Source: Styela clava
Lineage: Eukaryota > Chordata > Ascidiacea > Stolidobranchia > Styelidae
Reading direction: 5' to 3'
Assembly (NCBI RefSeq): GCF_964204865.1
Contig: NC_135256.1
Span: forward strand, 20,860,703 to 20,924,702
Length of the DNA: 64,000 bases
Every line of letters begins with the position of its first letter. Within the stretch, counting starts at the first letter, position 1. Made by a program: the position numbers and the translations under genes. A model generated the notes under the pieces. It worked only from the letters and a program-made list of their open reading frames with translations. It searched no databases and had not been told where the DNA came from. Below, piece after piece: positions 12,702 to 25,000 of this stretch.

Positions 12702-13015
12702 TGTATAGCGACATCTAGGCTCGGGTCACATGACCTGTGACGCGCTGCCACGTTTTGGCTTCTGTTTTGATAGATGGACACTCAACTCGGGGATCTCTCG
12801 CGACACGCACCTACTACTACTCCAAGCCTCTGCCTCATTTTTGAGTTAAGTTATTTTACTGTTTAATATCTATTTTATGCTTTTATAACGTCGCTATTTT
12901 AATACAACATACAACAAAGAACTTGCACATTTTACTAGAGACTTGAAAGCGGACAGGAATAAGGAAGCACAGTCTCGGCACGCGGAGTTTAGGGAACAAC
13001 AGCATGAACCCTACA
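12702..13015 (+). repeat. 5' LTR
   Basis: It runs from TGTATAGCGACATC to GAACCCTACA and matches 20707-21042 closely, including cgcgacacgcacctactac and gacttgaaagcggacagg. It lacks about 21 bp present in the 3' copy after 'gatagat'. The exact ends are uncertain by a few bases. Confidence 0.9.
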
Positions 13016-13021
13016 TAAAGT

Positions 13022-13040
13022 TGGTGATTTCCCGACGTGA
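13022..13040 (+). other. Candidate primer-binding site
   Basis: TGGTGATTTCCCGACGTGA begins a few bases inside the 5' LTR. It starts with TGG, as expected for complementarity to a tRNA CCA end. The tRNA is not identified. Confidence 0.5.
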
Positions 13041-13213
13041 TCGAGTTCAACTTCAAGCCTCAACCTCAAGAAACCGGATTCAAGGTTTTAGATTTTATTG
13101 CTGGAACAGACTGATATTATCAATTTTAAGACCTTTATATATATTAGCTTTTAAAGGACTATTTTATCGAGTGCGTTTTAGCCCAATGTTTTTATTTACG
13201 TTGCCATTATTAG

Positions 13214-14421
13214 ATGCAACGTAATTTTACTCAAAGACAATTTTCATTCGAAAGCACGCAGACTGACTTGGTTCTAATTGATAACAATAGCAACGAATCA
13301 CCAGAACGTGCAATGAATCAGTCTGAGCCACAAATAGATGTAAGTAGCATACCAATTGTCGGCTTTCTCAATGGTAATGTCGGTCAGGTCCTTCCACAAC
13401 CGCAGTTTATATATCAACCGCGTCCATCACTCCAAATTAACGAGTTTTGGTCCCATTCCCCTGACTCGTGGTTTACATCAACTGAAGCAGGATTCCGCAT
13501 GGAATGATAAACGATGATGTGGACAAATATTGCTATGTTATTCGGTGCCTGAACGACCGTCAATTAGAGACCATACACTCGCGTCTACCAGGCGAGCATC
13601 ATTCCAGTTGTCATCAACTTTTGCGGGAACTTCTGATCAATATTTATTCCGTCCCGCTTGGAGATCGCATACGAGATATCTACAACGGCGGATGCTCTAA
13701 TCTCAAACCATCCGAAATTTTAAGAAAGCTACGCAGTTTTTTTTGCCCAAATGACGCTCCCAACACCAACCAGGAATTTTTAAAGGAGATGTTCTTTCAG
13801 CAACTACCGCCAGATATTGTTTCAGCTCTTTCTGCCCATCCGGATGATACCATCGATATTTTAGCCTATCGAGCTGATAGTATATTCGCCAGACGATCTT
13901 TACAATCTGCTGATAACATTTCTTATAAAAATCATGCATCAAACCCCGACTATAGCGTCGACAACAGTAAAAATTCTTTCCATGTCGAATTTAGCTCAAT
14001 GATGTCGAAGTTAGCTAACGAAGTTAGTAATCTTCGAAAGGAACTTGACAATATGAAGCATAACCCTACACATTGGTCTTCGGATGCTGCACCACCTACT
14101 TCTCTTAGCTCTAATGCGTTAACTCAACATCCTGTACGTGTCAGAAACGGAGAGCGCACGAGTCTTGTGAATCCATCGAGAGCCCTTTTGTTGCAAAATC
14201 ATCAATCATCATCTAGTAACAACGCCAACTACAGAAATCACCGACTCAATGCACCGACAGTTTGCTGGTATCATCAACGTTATGGAAATCTAGCACGCAA
14301 CTGCGTTCAGCCCTGTGCCTTTTCCAGTCGGGGTCCTTTTTTTCGCCTAGGGCGCAGTAAAAGATCTTCACAGCGCCATATAAATTCACTTAATAAACCT
14401 AATTCCAATTCGACGATATGA
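13214..14421 (+). pseudogene. Gypsy gag, frameshifted
   Basis: One frame (13214-13507) ends in SPDSWFTSTEAGFR and a second (13504-14421) continues with DDVDKYCYVIRCLNDRQ. Both halves belong to the usual gypsy gag motif W..WF...E..F..........KY..V...L, so the ATGA overlap is a frameshift and not a true start. Near the end a degenerate zinc knuckle (CWYHQRYGNLARNCVQPC) is present. Confidence 0.85.
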
Positions 14422-14771
14422 AAAGCGGCCGACAATTCCTGGTTGATACTGGTGCAACAGTTTTCCTAATTCCCCCACATTCGAAACGTTACAACCATCG
14501 TCGATCAGGCCGAAAGTTGTATGCCGCCAACGGTACACCTATACCGTGGTATGGCCAACGAGCAGTGTCTATTACATTAGATAACGATATCAAATATGAC
14601 TGCCATTTTCAAATAGCTCGTGTTTCTCAACCGATATTAGGAGCTGATTTTTTGTCACAACATAATCTTGTGGTTGACTTACGCAACTCGCGTCTCTTCG
14701 ATCCTGATTCCAATACCTATATATGTGGTAAGAAGTCCTTTGGCAAATCAATAGCAGCCAAAAAAGGATAG
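14418..14771 (+). pseudogene. Gypsy aspartic protease
   Basis: It contains FLVDTGATVFLIPP, the DTG catalytic motif, and GADFLSQHNLVVDL, the typical C-terminal protease motif. After the stop the reading resumes directly within the RT, so the linker and N-terminal RT are deleted. Confidence 0.88.
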
Positions 14772-15610
14772 CAGTGAGGTACGAATATGCGTCGACTATA
14801 GATCCCTCAACAATCGGACGATAAAAGACAGATGGCCAGTACCTCACATGCGTGATTTCACCAATGAATTACATGGTTGCCACTATTTTAGCAAATGTGA
14901 CCTTTCGAAAGCATATCATCAAATACCTCTTCATCAATCTGATAGGAAGAAAGCTGCTTTCATCTGTCCTGAAGGATTGTTTGAACCAGTAACTTCACCA
15001 TTCGATCTCTGCAACGCCTGTTCATCATTTTCGCGCTTTCTGTAGGAAGTAACTTCCGGTTTGAAAAAGATATTCGTATTCCTCGATGATATATTAATTG
15101 CAACCGAAACTGAGGGACAACATCGTCAAGCGCTAAGGCAACTTATCTTACGCCTACGAAAATACCGTCTTGTCTTGAATGTTGATAAATGTGAGTTCGG
15201 CAAACAAGAGCTCGATTTTTAGGCCATCACGTGACACCGAAGGGTATCTATCCACTATCTTCAAAGGTTGAAGCAATCGACAAGTTTCCTTTACCAATTA
15301 CTTCAAGAACTCCGATCTTTTCTCGGTCTAGTATGTTACTACCACCGCTTTGTCAAGAACTGCGCGGCCGTATTAAAACCACTGCATGATCTAGCGTCAC
15401 AGAGTAAGAATAAACGACAGTCACTCAAATGGACTCCTGAAACACTGCAGTCATTCGAAAAGATTGAATCAGAACTAGCATCTGAAATAATGATTGTCCA
15501 TCCAAATCATACTGCAACTCTCTCTTTACTGATCGACGCCAGCCAAGTGGCAATGGGTGCCGTCCTTCAACAATGTGTTGGCGGCGAATGGCCACCTCTC
15601 GGATTCTTTT
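14772..15610 (+). pseudogene. Gypsy reverse transcriptase, broken
   Basis: It reads VRICVDYRSLNNRTI, then WPVPHMRDF, then FSKCDLSKAYHQIPL, a TAG at 15043-15045, then KKIFVFLDDILIAT with the catalytic DD near 15086-15091. Frameshifts near 15222 and 15300 are needed to continue through GHHVTPKGIYPL to LRSFLGLVCYYHRFVKN and the connection domain. Confidence 0.9.
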
Positions 15611-16010
15611 CCAAATCACCTATTTAGCACAAAGCAACTATTCCGCATTTGATCGCGAGCTTTTAGCAGCCTATTCCGCAATACGTCATTTTAGCACGCA
15701 GCTGAAGGGACGGAAGATTCAACTTGTAACAGATAACATAGCTCTTGTCAAAACGGTAAAAAATCCTACTGAAAGATTTGTTGCTAGGCAGGCACGGCAT
15801 TTGGAGTTTTTTTCCGCATACACTGGTGACGTCAGACATTTGAAAGGCTCACTTAATACTGTCGCGGACACATTATCTCGTATTCAAATTAATTCAATTC
15901 ATTCCAACATCAATGTCAATAGCATTTTTCAGCCTCCGCAGTCAATTTCCTTGCATGAACTGCACGCCGCTCAACAAAACAAAACTGATCGAATACAAAA
16001 GGAATTCTGA
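15573..16010 (+). pseudogene. Gypsy RNase H
   Basis: It continues after another frameshift with SNYSAFDRELLAAYSAIRHF, VTDNIALVKTV and the terminal GSLNTVADTLSRI. These are the usual RNase H motifs of Ty3/gypsy polyproteins, including the ADxLSR end. Confidence 0.88.
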
Positions 16011-16090
16011 GAAGCATTCTCTCGAATAAGTAGATGTTCCAATCGCAGAACTAAGCGGAACTTTAGTATTCGATACATCAGCAGCCTAAA

Positions 16091-16905
16091 TTGAGGGCAT
16101 TTGTACCTAAATTGTTACGCAAGAAACTATTTGACAACATTCATAGTTTAGCTGATCCTGGTGCCAGAGGCTCAACTGATCTAATTTCATCACGCTACGT
16201 GTGGCCCGGAATGGCTAAAAACATTAAGCAATGGGTTCGTGAATGCGCTCAATGCCAGCGTTCAAAAGTGCAACGTTATACACGGACCCAGATGACAAAT
16301 ATCAATGTTCCATGCGATAGATTCAACACTGTCAATGTTGATATATTAAGTCCACTCGGATTAAGCAGAGGCTACAACTACATTCTGATGTGTGTAGATC
16401 GTTTCTCACGTTGGTTAGAATGCATCCCATTGTCTGATATTACCGCTGAAAAGGTTGCCAATGGATTTGTATTTGGCTGGGTATCACGATTTGGAGCACC
16501 AAAGAGGATCATCACAGATTGTGGGAAACAATTCAAATGCAAGCTTTGGTCGGATCTAATGAATTTTCTTGGCACAGACCATTCTACAACTCTTCCTTAC
16601 TCGCCACATATGAATAGTTTAGTGGAACGCTCAAAAATGCCCTTCGCGCTATGGAGAATCCTGGAGACTGGTATGACAATTTAGGATTTGTATTGCTCGG
16701 CATTAGGAGTGTCACCAAAGAAGATTTAGGTTTGTCCTCGGGAGAAATCCTGTACGGAGCACATCCTCGGCTTCCTGGTGAGCTCGTAGAGACTCGTCCA
16801 AATCAAAGTACAATCGAACCGTATATTCATGTCAACAAGATGCGCAGATTTTTCAACAAACTACAAAGCGTGCCTACTCGACAGCAGCCGCCTAACCAAG
16901 TTTAT
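16091..16905 (+). pseudogene. Gypsy integrase, N-terminal and core
   Basis: The zinc-binding region is RYVWPGMAKNIKQWVRECAQ plus CQRSKV; the second His of the HHCC set appears changed (HSLADPG). The core has D in NVDILSP, D in IITDCGKQF and E in NSLVERS, matching DD35E. A frameshift near 16640 shifts the frame to 16651-16905, which continues the C-terminal part (LGIRSVTKEDLGLS). Confidence 0.88.
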
Positions 16906-19303
16906 TGGACACGTTTAGTGGACATAACGATCGTTTTGTTTTTATGTTGTTCTTGTTCTTCTTTGACACTTTTTGGACACCTAGTGTAAATATTAAAAAA
17001 CCGATTTTCTCTTTGATCACTGGACCAATCAGGGGCGGACACCCGGGGGGCGAGGGGGGGCTGTCGCCCCCCCCCCCCCCCCCAATAATTCCGCAAAAAA
17101 TATTAATAGATGTTGTTTCCGCCTTACAAAATTATCATTTCCGAAAAGTGCGATAGTCAAGCGCAATTAAACGGTTAATAGTCACCGATATTATAACTGT
17201 TTTCTTACAATAATGTGGACCAGAGCGCCTTCGGAGCACCTCACATTTTCGTGAAACATGCGCGCTCGCACGGGTAATACTCCGTCTTCAAACGCGCCAC
17301 GGTTTTGCACAACTAATTCATTTTTGTACAATTTAATATGATTTTCTCATTGTCAAAATGTTCAATAATGTTATTGTTGGCACTTGCGAGAGAAGTGAAA
17401 GAGGCAAACTGTGTTGCATTACAACAATTAATTATTATCGCTAAAAAATTAACTAGATCTAAAGTTGTTATAAACAATTTTCACCGCTGGACGTATCTTT
17501 TCACGTTATGGATTTCGTGCAAGGCCCAGCATAATTTGCGGGCAAAGATCAAAGCATTTACTATGTCGAAAAGTTGAAAAGCGGCAATATAAAATACTAA
17601 AAATAAAACTGTAAATAATGTAAATTTTGATGAGGCCCGCGACAGTCTAAAAACGCTTTTCTAGGCATCGAAAATCGCAAAATTTCACAAATTATGTTTG
17701 CTGGACCTTTAAAAACATTTCGTCACTAAAATCGAAACACGGTCAATTGTGAGCGGGATTTGCCTTTTTATCCATTACTTTTAAATTTGATGTCGAAGAT
17801 TTTTGTGTTAACATTAAACAAAGCTGACAACGCGACTTTTCCCCGGTTTGTGATGATATATATTATATAAGATAATTCAAATATATTCGATCACTTTTTG
17901 TATTTATTTATGTATTTTTTTGTGTACTGAAATAACTTTTACTACGTAAGAATTGACAGAAAATTTATGGATTTTTCGAAAGGTATTATCTTTAAAAATA
18001 ATCGGAATGACAACATTGCGATTGAGCGGAGTCAGTGTGACAAGTACATCTTAAATTTATTGAATTCGCAAAATAGCAAAAATACGGATCAAAACAATAT
18101 ATAAACGGGCAGTTTACCACACATTTTTATGTCCGCGGATTGCCGTCGTGTTTTAGAGTGGTTCTTGTTTTGTCGACTCAACCGCAGTTTAAATTGAAGA
18201 CAATTAAATTAGTAAATCAAGACGTTTTGAATATGCTGTATCGGTCTTTGATTGATTACTTTGCACAAGTGAAAAATCATTTTTCGCTGATAAAATCGGC
18301 TCTTTCAACAAGTGGCGTAATCGCGGCGACTCTTCCGCGTGGATTTCGAGGCGGTGAATTTGTATTTTTGATTTACTAGTATACTTTATAACTATTTTCA
18401 TTGTATGAATTAAAATTGTACTATATGGGATTTTATATCAGATATCGAGATTTTTGTAACGGCGATAACGATATCGGAAGGTTGCAAAAATACGTATCAA
18501 AATTAAATACATCAGGCAGCTTATCTCATATTTTTATTTCCCCATATCACCGTGGTACTTTAGTTTAGTGATATTTTTATTTTGACGTAAGAAGTCGCAA
18601 CCGCGAGTTACGCTGCACACAATTAAATTAATATATAAGGACATTTTGGAATCTTGTGGCTGTCATGGATCGACAGAAAAATCATTATACGCTCAAATAG
18701 GCGGCTCTTTTAACGAGCGCGTAATCGCGGTGCTTGTTGCAGACGGCAATGGGAAATTCCGACCTCAAATTTGTTATTTTCTGTTTGTTAGCAAGAGCCG
18801 TGGGCTAATTCTCGCGGAATTCAAGAAATTGGTTCCGTGACGCGCAAGTTCCGTGTCCGAGCAAAGCAGCCTAGGTAATCGATATATGAGTAGCAAAATA
18901 ACATGCTAATATTTAGAGAATGACATCGACAGGTTATTGTTACGTGACGATACACGGCGCGGTGTTTTTCGGTAGGCGATCCAAGTTCGCCCCCCCAAAA
19001 TTATGGAAAGTGTCCGCCCCTGGGACCAATGGCTTTGAAATTTTTAGTGGTTAAAGATTAAATTTTGCTCCAGAAGGATATTACTTTTATTTATTTCAAA
19101 TATTTCTGTTAGCTCTGTAAGATTTGTTTTTGTTTGCTATGACGTCACCGAACGTTCTGCGATCATTGGACGCCATTTTGTGTCCTACTGTACTGCTTCG
19201 CTTTGTGTGAATATATTTGTAGACTGTGATCTGACGGTACGGTAAACCGTACTGTACTGCGAACAGACGTGTTCATATATTTGGGCGTAGCTCTCTTGTA
19301 TTC
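16906..19303 (+). repeat. Interspersed repeat family R1, copy A, split by a hAT element
   Basis: The left part (16906-17029) starts TTGGACACGTTTAGTGGAC and the right part (19031-19303) ends ctctcttgtattc. Together they match the reverse of 50430-50652. Terminal TGGACACGT-like inverted repeats are visible, although homology with copy B extends beyond the right one, so the ends are approximate. Confidence 0.8.
17030..19022. mobile_element. Non-autonomous hAT element nested in repeat R1
   Basis: Inverted ends are CAGGGGCGGACAC and GTGTCCGCCCCTG, with perfect 8-bp duplications GGACCAAT at 17022-17029 and 19023-19030. It is 1993 bp without transposase. The left end has long G and C runs (17045-17082). 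The interior holds a diverged tandem duplication with a 419-bp offset (18200 and 18619 both start acaattaaatta). Confidence 0.95.
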
Positions 19304-19323
19304 CTAAAGAATTCAATAATGCA

Positions 19324-19692
19324 ACACATGTCTACATTCTTGTCGATTCCACAAGAAGAGTGCTTCAGACCGTCTATACTGGACCACGTCATAGAGTAAT
19401 TTCAAGGTCCAATAAGCATTTTACGGTCGAATGCAGAGGAAATCCTTGCGACGTATCAACCGACCGTGTGAAACCAGCATTCCTTTCTTTTTGTGACTTC
19501 GAGACCACAACTGTCAAATTTCAACATTCTCCGCTGAAACCTCAGTCAAAACCTGATAGCGAACTAAGAGAAAACCCTCCCATTTTTAACGCGCCAACAA
19601 AAAACAACCTTACTCGACGTGGACGGGTAATTCGCACATCACGGCAATTAGACGATTTTATTCTGGCGCCTATTTTTGAAATAAACATTTAG
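19324..19692 (+). pseudogene. Gypsy integrase C-terminal tail, separated by insertion
   Basis: It begins THVYILVDSTRRVLQTVYTG, the typical gypsy integrase tail (HVxVRxDxxRxxLxxPYTGP), then FTVECRGNPCDVSTDRVKPA. It is displaced from the rest of the integrase by the nested insertion at 16906-19303, which shows that the insertion came after the retroelement. Confidence 0.85.
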
Positions 19693-20689
19693 GTTAATAG
19701 CGTGATTTTTTACTTGTGTATATATATAGCCCCATTAAAGCGTAACACCACATTATATGATCTATTTATTCGCCGTAATCATTTTTTTTCTCACTTTCAC
19801 GTATTTCATTAGCTCTTCCCACCGTTTTTTTTCTAGTGATTAATACGTCTGTCAGCCCCAAGTTCTGTCACTACCTTATCCAATTTAACACATGTATTTA
19901 TCACCGTTTGCTATTCCCACTTCACCTATCTCAAAATTTTTGAATATCATGCGACTCTTTCCATGTCAGCACCCCATGTCAGCCTTAATACATGATCGAG
20001 TAGAGTATTATTTGTCGTGTTTTCATTTTTTACAGCCCTGTAAAGTGGGTATTCCTGGGAATATTCCATACATGTTTCTGTTTCTTCACTTTTCTCATTT
20101 TTTTCCACTGTTTTAATCAACATCTGTGCTGTTTTTGTTGCCGGCTGCAATAATTTCATGATTAATGAGAATATTTTGTTGTTCAGCTGTGTTATGTTCG
20201 CACTTTCAATTTTAAATTACCAACAATCTTCCCCCTTATCTCCACGTCAATCAAGTGTACTAAATTATGAAATTCGGCATATGAAGTTAATTGGATTTCA
20301 TTATTAATTTCACTATTTACTCACTAACTGTTCATTCGTATTTTAATATTTTTTATTTATTTACTTCATCACATGCATAGAATATTACATATAGTCATAT
20401 TTTCGCAAATCTCACCTGCTATTAATTGCACTTGTTGTTGACAATTATTACTGTCATACACTGACGACAACAAGGTTTTGCTGCTATATATAATTGTACT
20501 GTACATTGCTATATTCATCGGCTGTTACTTAACTGTAAATCAATAGCTTTTTATTTGTTCAATTGTTGTCACACCTGTACCCACTTCTAACTAAAAATAA
20601 TTTATTGGAATATTTTACCCATTTCCATTTCATATTCATCTTTTCTTTGCTGCCCTTTGATTCACGTATCCGTCCACGAAGCCTTTACG

Positions 20690-20706
20690 AAGTGGGGGGG
20701 GGGCCT
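20690..20706 (+). other. Polypurine tract of the gypsy element
   Basis: AAGT followed by ten G lies directly before the 3' LTR, in the expected place for plus-strand priming. Confidence 0.6.
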
Positions 20707-21042
20707 CATATAGCGACATCTAGGCTCGGGTCACATGAACTGTGACGCGCTGCCACGTTTTGGCTTCTGTTTTGATAGATAATTTAACGCACTTTTTATC
20801 TGGACACTCAACTCGGGGATCTCTCGCGACACGCACCTACTACTACTCCAAGCATCTGCCTCATTTTTTGAGTTAAGTTATTTTACTGTTTGATATCTAT
20901 TTTATGCTTTTATAACGTCGCTATTTTAATACAACATACAACAAAACACTTGCACATTTTACTAGAGACTTGAAAGCGGACAGGGATAAGGAAGCACAGT
21001 CTCGGCACGCGGAGTTTAGGGAACAACAGCAAGAACCCTACA
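20707..21042 (+). repeat. 3' LTR
   Basis: It matches 12702-13015, with about 21 extra bases (aatttaacgcactttttatc region) after 'gatagat'. The first two bases are CA instead of TG, consistent with decay. Confidence 0.9.
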
Positions 21043-21089
21043 TGTGTATCCCATGCTCGTCGCCAGTTTTGTTGCGTTTCTAACCCCTT

Positions 21090-24000
21090 TATGTTTGCTA
21101 TAATTATACACGTAAACACTACTTCCTTTATTGACCAATTGACCACAAACTATTATTATTATATGCAAATAGGAGAAGCCTAGAACAGTTGATATTCTCA
21201 GCCTAAGCAAGTACTAACCGAACTCGAGTTCTGAGATCTGTTAAGAATGGGTGTAATCAACATGGTGTGATCCTAGACGTCAAACGCGCGCTGTCTATAG
21301 GGCTATGTATATTCAAGTAGCAACTTTTAAAAGTAGAAACCGACGATGCGTAACTTTATTAACAAAGTTTAACCCAGGGGTGGCCAACCTTTCACATACC
21401 ATGCGCTACGTTTTAAACATCATGTTTCAGATGCGCCGTAAATCTCTTGTATTCCCACGCTTCTTGTTGAAATTATATAAATTTATAATACACACACATA
21501 TATACACACGTATATGTAGTTTTTACAATTTACAACTTCACAGGAATAGAAATTAAGCAAGGAAGTATAATAAATAAAACTGATCAATTTTATTTGAGTA
21601 CCACCTTTATGAGACTTTTGCTGCTGTTTTACTTTCGCCAGTTTTTTTATTCTTGGAGTTCTATTTTGTGAAAGAGTTTTTTTCATAAACAATGCACAAC
21701 GGTTTTCTTGACGGACCTGCAATAAATAACAACTCATTTTCCCATTGTTCATTAAATTCAAGCTTACTATCAGTTTCCGCCTTTCTTTTGTTCATTTTCT
21801 TTCGCACTGTGTTAGGTAACAAATTACAAAATATATAAAAGCAAAGCTTAATGCTTAAATCCTGAAAAGTACACAACTGCAAATGTTTATAAACAAAAAT
21901 CAACCTTAATACACGCCTTTACACACACAAGAAGAAACTTTACCAATTAAGTTTACAGAAAACCACTCATTTAGAGAATTACCGAATCACTGAATTAAAC
22001 ACTGAATGAATAAATTTCAATGACAGCCGCATATATATAGTTAACTCAACGAAAATTCTCGTATCCACGCAATAATTCGAGCAATTTACGATAAACAGAT
22101 TACGATTGATTACGAAACAGGGAACCATTGTGACGCCATGCTTCAAGTAAAAACTACAGCCTTCCTGAAAGTAGGAGAAAAACGCATTCTGTCTTATGAG
22201 CATTACGCAATAAAGCTGTTTTTAACAACGAAGAGAAAAAGGTACGATTAAGAAGTAAAGTCAGGCGTAATATTGTGACAACAGGCCTTTAGTATCAATA
22301 TTTAACCTTCATTTATTTTCCTGTTAAAGATGCAATGCGCCACCTCTAATCATGCAATGCGCCACGTTTGGCGCATGCGCCATAGGTTGGCCACCCCTGG
22401 TTTAACCGAAGGAATTCCCCCAAAATAAAGCATAAGTGGAATTAATAAATAAGTAAACCACATTTCCGATATTTACGTCGGGTTTAAGAAAAATGTTACA
22501 TGGGGACAATAAGAGAAATTGTGAAACAAGCAAAACAAGTTTTATTCAACTAGTGCGTGTGTGAGTTACGTAGAATAGGTGTGGTACAAGCGGAGAAGTA
22601 TAAGACGAGCTTTAAAAGGGAGTGAGTGACAAGCAGAGAAATTGAGAGACAAGCAAGACAAGTTTGATTAAATCAGTATGTGAGTGAGACAAGCCTGACA
22701 AGTGTAAGACAAGAAGAATACGTGTGGGGACAGGCAAGCTATCATAAAACAAGCATCACAAGTGTGGGACTGCGGTCAAACAAGATGTGCGTTACCAGCA
22801 GAAAAAGTGCGAGACAAGTACTATGAGTTTTATTCAATTAGGACGTGTGTAAGACAAACACAATAGGTTTTGGACAGTCGGGTTAGTATAAGACAAGCAT
22901 TACAAGTATGGGTTAAGTGTGGGAAAAGCAGGACAAGTTTGACGCAAACAGCACATGCGTGAAACAACAGAAAAAGATATCTGAGCCTGGCAATTGGTAT
23001 TTAAGCAGGTTAAAAATGACAACTCTGAAACAAGCAGAACAAGTGTGAGTCTAGCAGGTTATCATGGTGCCCCTAACAAGTATTTATTTATATTTTATTC
23101 AAGAAGACAATCAGTACGTGTGTGACACATGCTTTACAAATGTGGGAAAAGCAGGGCAAGCATGGGCCAAACAGCACTAGTGGGTTGCTAGCAGAACAAG
23201 TGTGAGATAAGCACGATGAGTTTAATGTAATCAGGCATGTGTGAAGGTGGACAAAAAAGATACAACCAGAATAAGTGTGAGGCAAGCACTCTAGTATAGG
23301 ACAAGCATAAGAAGTATGGAACTATCGGAATAGGTATTGGAAAAGCAGGACAAGTATGAGACAAACAGGACATGTGTGGTGCGAGTAGCACATGTATTGG
23401 ACAATTACAAAAACTGTTATCCTTAGCCTGACTAGTGTTAGATAAGCAGGACAAATGTGGGACAAGTGAGACAATTCTGATACAAGCAGGACAAGTGTGA
23501 GTCAAGCCGGATATCACGGTATCCCTAACAAGTATTTATTCATAGTTTAATCAGGAAGGCGTCATGCTCTAACCAAATTCAGTCTTTCTTTAATAATGTT
23601 CGTGAATGTTGACCAAATAAACAAATGATTTAAGTAAAATCAAATGACTCAAATTATTATTATGGTATGCAAATAAGAAAAGCCTGAGACAGTCTGTATT
23701 CCTAGCCAGTCACCCAGGCAAGTTCTAACCTAAGTCGACGTTGCCTAGCTTCTGAGATCCGCCCAGAACGGGTGTAATCCGGGTGGTGTGTGCCTAGACG
23801 TCAAACGCGTTTTCTATAAGGCTATGTATATTCAAGTAGTTAGTAGCAGCTTTCAAAAGTAGAAACCGACGATACGTAATATTTAAACGAAGTTTAACCA
23901 GAGGAAATTCCTAAAAAATGAGGGATATGGGGAATTAATAGATAAGTAAACCACATTTGTGATGTTTTAATTGGGTTCAAGAACAAGCAGCGGGACAAGC

Positions 24001-25000
24001 AAGAAAAGTTTTATTCAATCAGTACGTGTGTGAGCCAAGTAGAATGAGTGTGGGACGAGCGGCAAAGTAGAAGACAAGCATTACAAGTTTGGGACTATTA
24101 GGATGAGTTTTGGAAGATCTGGAAGTATGGGTCTTACTGGACCAGTGTATTGCTAGCAGGGAAAGTGTGGGACAGGCACTACTGTTACAAACAGTAGTAG
24201 CATGGGACACGCAATACAGGTGTGGTGTGGTAAAGCAAGTTGAATGTGGGGCAAGCAGAGCAAGTGTGATTCAAGCAGGACATGATTTAAATAGGCATGA
24301 CAAGCAATAAAAGTGTGGTGAAACCGAGACATATGTGGACAAGCAGAGCAATTGTGAAACAAGCAAGACAGGTTTTATTCAATCCGGAGGTGTGTGAGAT
24401 CAGCCAAAAAGGTGTGAAACAAGCGGGACAATCAGGAAAAGTGTTAGCTAAGCTGTTGTGTTAAATAGGCAGGACAAATGTGGTACAAGTAGCACATAGG
24501 CTTTCTATAAAGGTATGTATATTCAAGTAGCAGCTTTCAAAAGTAGAAACCAACGATGCAAACTTTGTAAACAAAGTTTGATCAGAATGAATTCTCAAAA
24601 AAATAACGGATAAGTGGAATTAATAAATAAGTAAACAAAGTTCTTGATGTGTTAGTTGTTTTTAGGAACAATGTTGCCGCGGGGAAACAGAGAAATCGTG
24701 AGTCATGAAATACAAGTTTCATTCAATCAGTACGTGTGTGATTCAAGTAGAATAAGTGTTGGACAAGCGGGAAGGTATAAGACAAGCATTACAAGTGGGG
24801 GGCTATTGGGATAGGTGTAGAAAAAGCAGGAACAGTATAGGTCGAACAGGACAAGTGTGAGGCAAGCAGGATATATATCAAAGTTTTCTCAGCAAGTATT
24901 CATTTAAAATTTAATCAGAAAGGCACCATACACCATAACCTAATTCAGGCTTCCTTCAAAAATTATTGTGAATGCTTACGAAGAATATTTAAATAAACGG
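21090..25000 (+). repeat. Composite repeat with ACAAGTGTGAGACAAGC minisatellite, forward copies
   Basis: Three head modules (near 21293, 23814 and 24507) share 'ctatgtatattcaagtag', 'aaaagtagaaacc' and 'ggaattaata..aagtaaac'. Each is followed by a degenerate array (about 22505-23540, 24000-24480 and 24690-24880) of units like acaagtgtgagacaagca. Array ends share 'aacaagtattcattt'. Short fragments also occur near 30640-30840 and 37255-37310. Confidence 0.85.
21375..22399. mobile_element. Non-autonomous hAT element in the composite repeat
   Basis: Ends CAGGGGTGGCCAACCT and its reverse GGTTGGCCACCCCTG, with perfect 8-bp duplications GTTTAACC at 21367-21374 and 22400-22407. It is 1025 bp. A sister module at about 23888 holds the empty site (agtttaaccagagg). 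Confidence 0.95.

Larger units (their letters stand above)
12702..21042 (+). mobile_element. Decayed Ty3/gypsy LTR retrotransposon with nested insertions
   Basis: Two related LTRs flank gag, protease, reverse transcriptase, RNase H and integrase remnants in the usual Ty3/gypsy order, with a candidate primer-binding site and polypurine tract. A direct repeat CATGTG flanks it (12696-12701 and 21041-21046). Several frameshifts, a stop in the RT, a deletion before the RT and a nested insertion at about 16906-19303 make it inactive. It is a genomic retroelement and no envelope-like gene is seen. Confidence 0.92.

Noticed and set aside
13504..13507. ATGA overlap between two gag frames, like translational coupling
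   Set aside because: The gag motif W..WF...E..F...KY is split across the two frames, which shows a frameshift within one ancestral gag.
22505..24890. Regularly repeated short units that might suggest a CRISPR-like array
   Set aside because: The units are degenerate and contiguous without unique spacers, and the sequence is eukaryotic.
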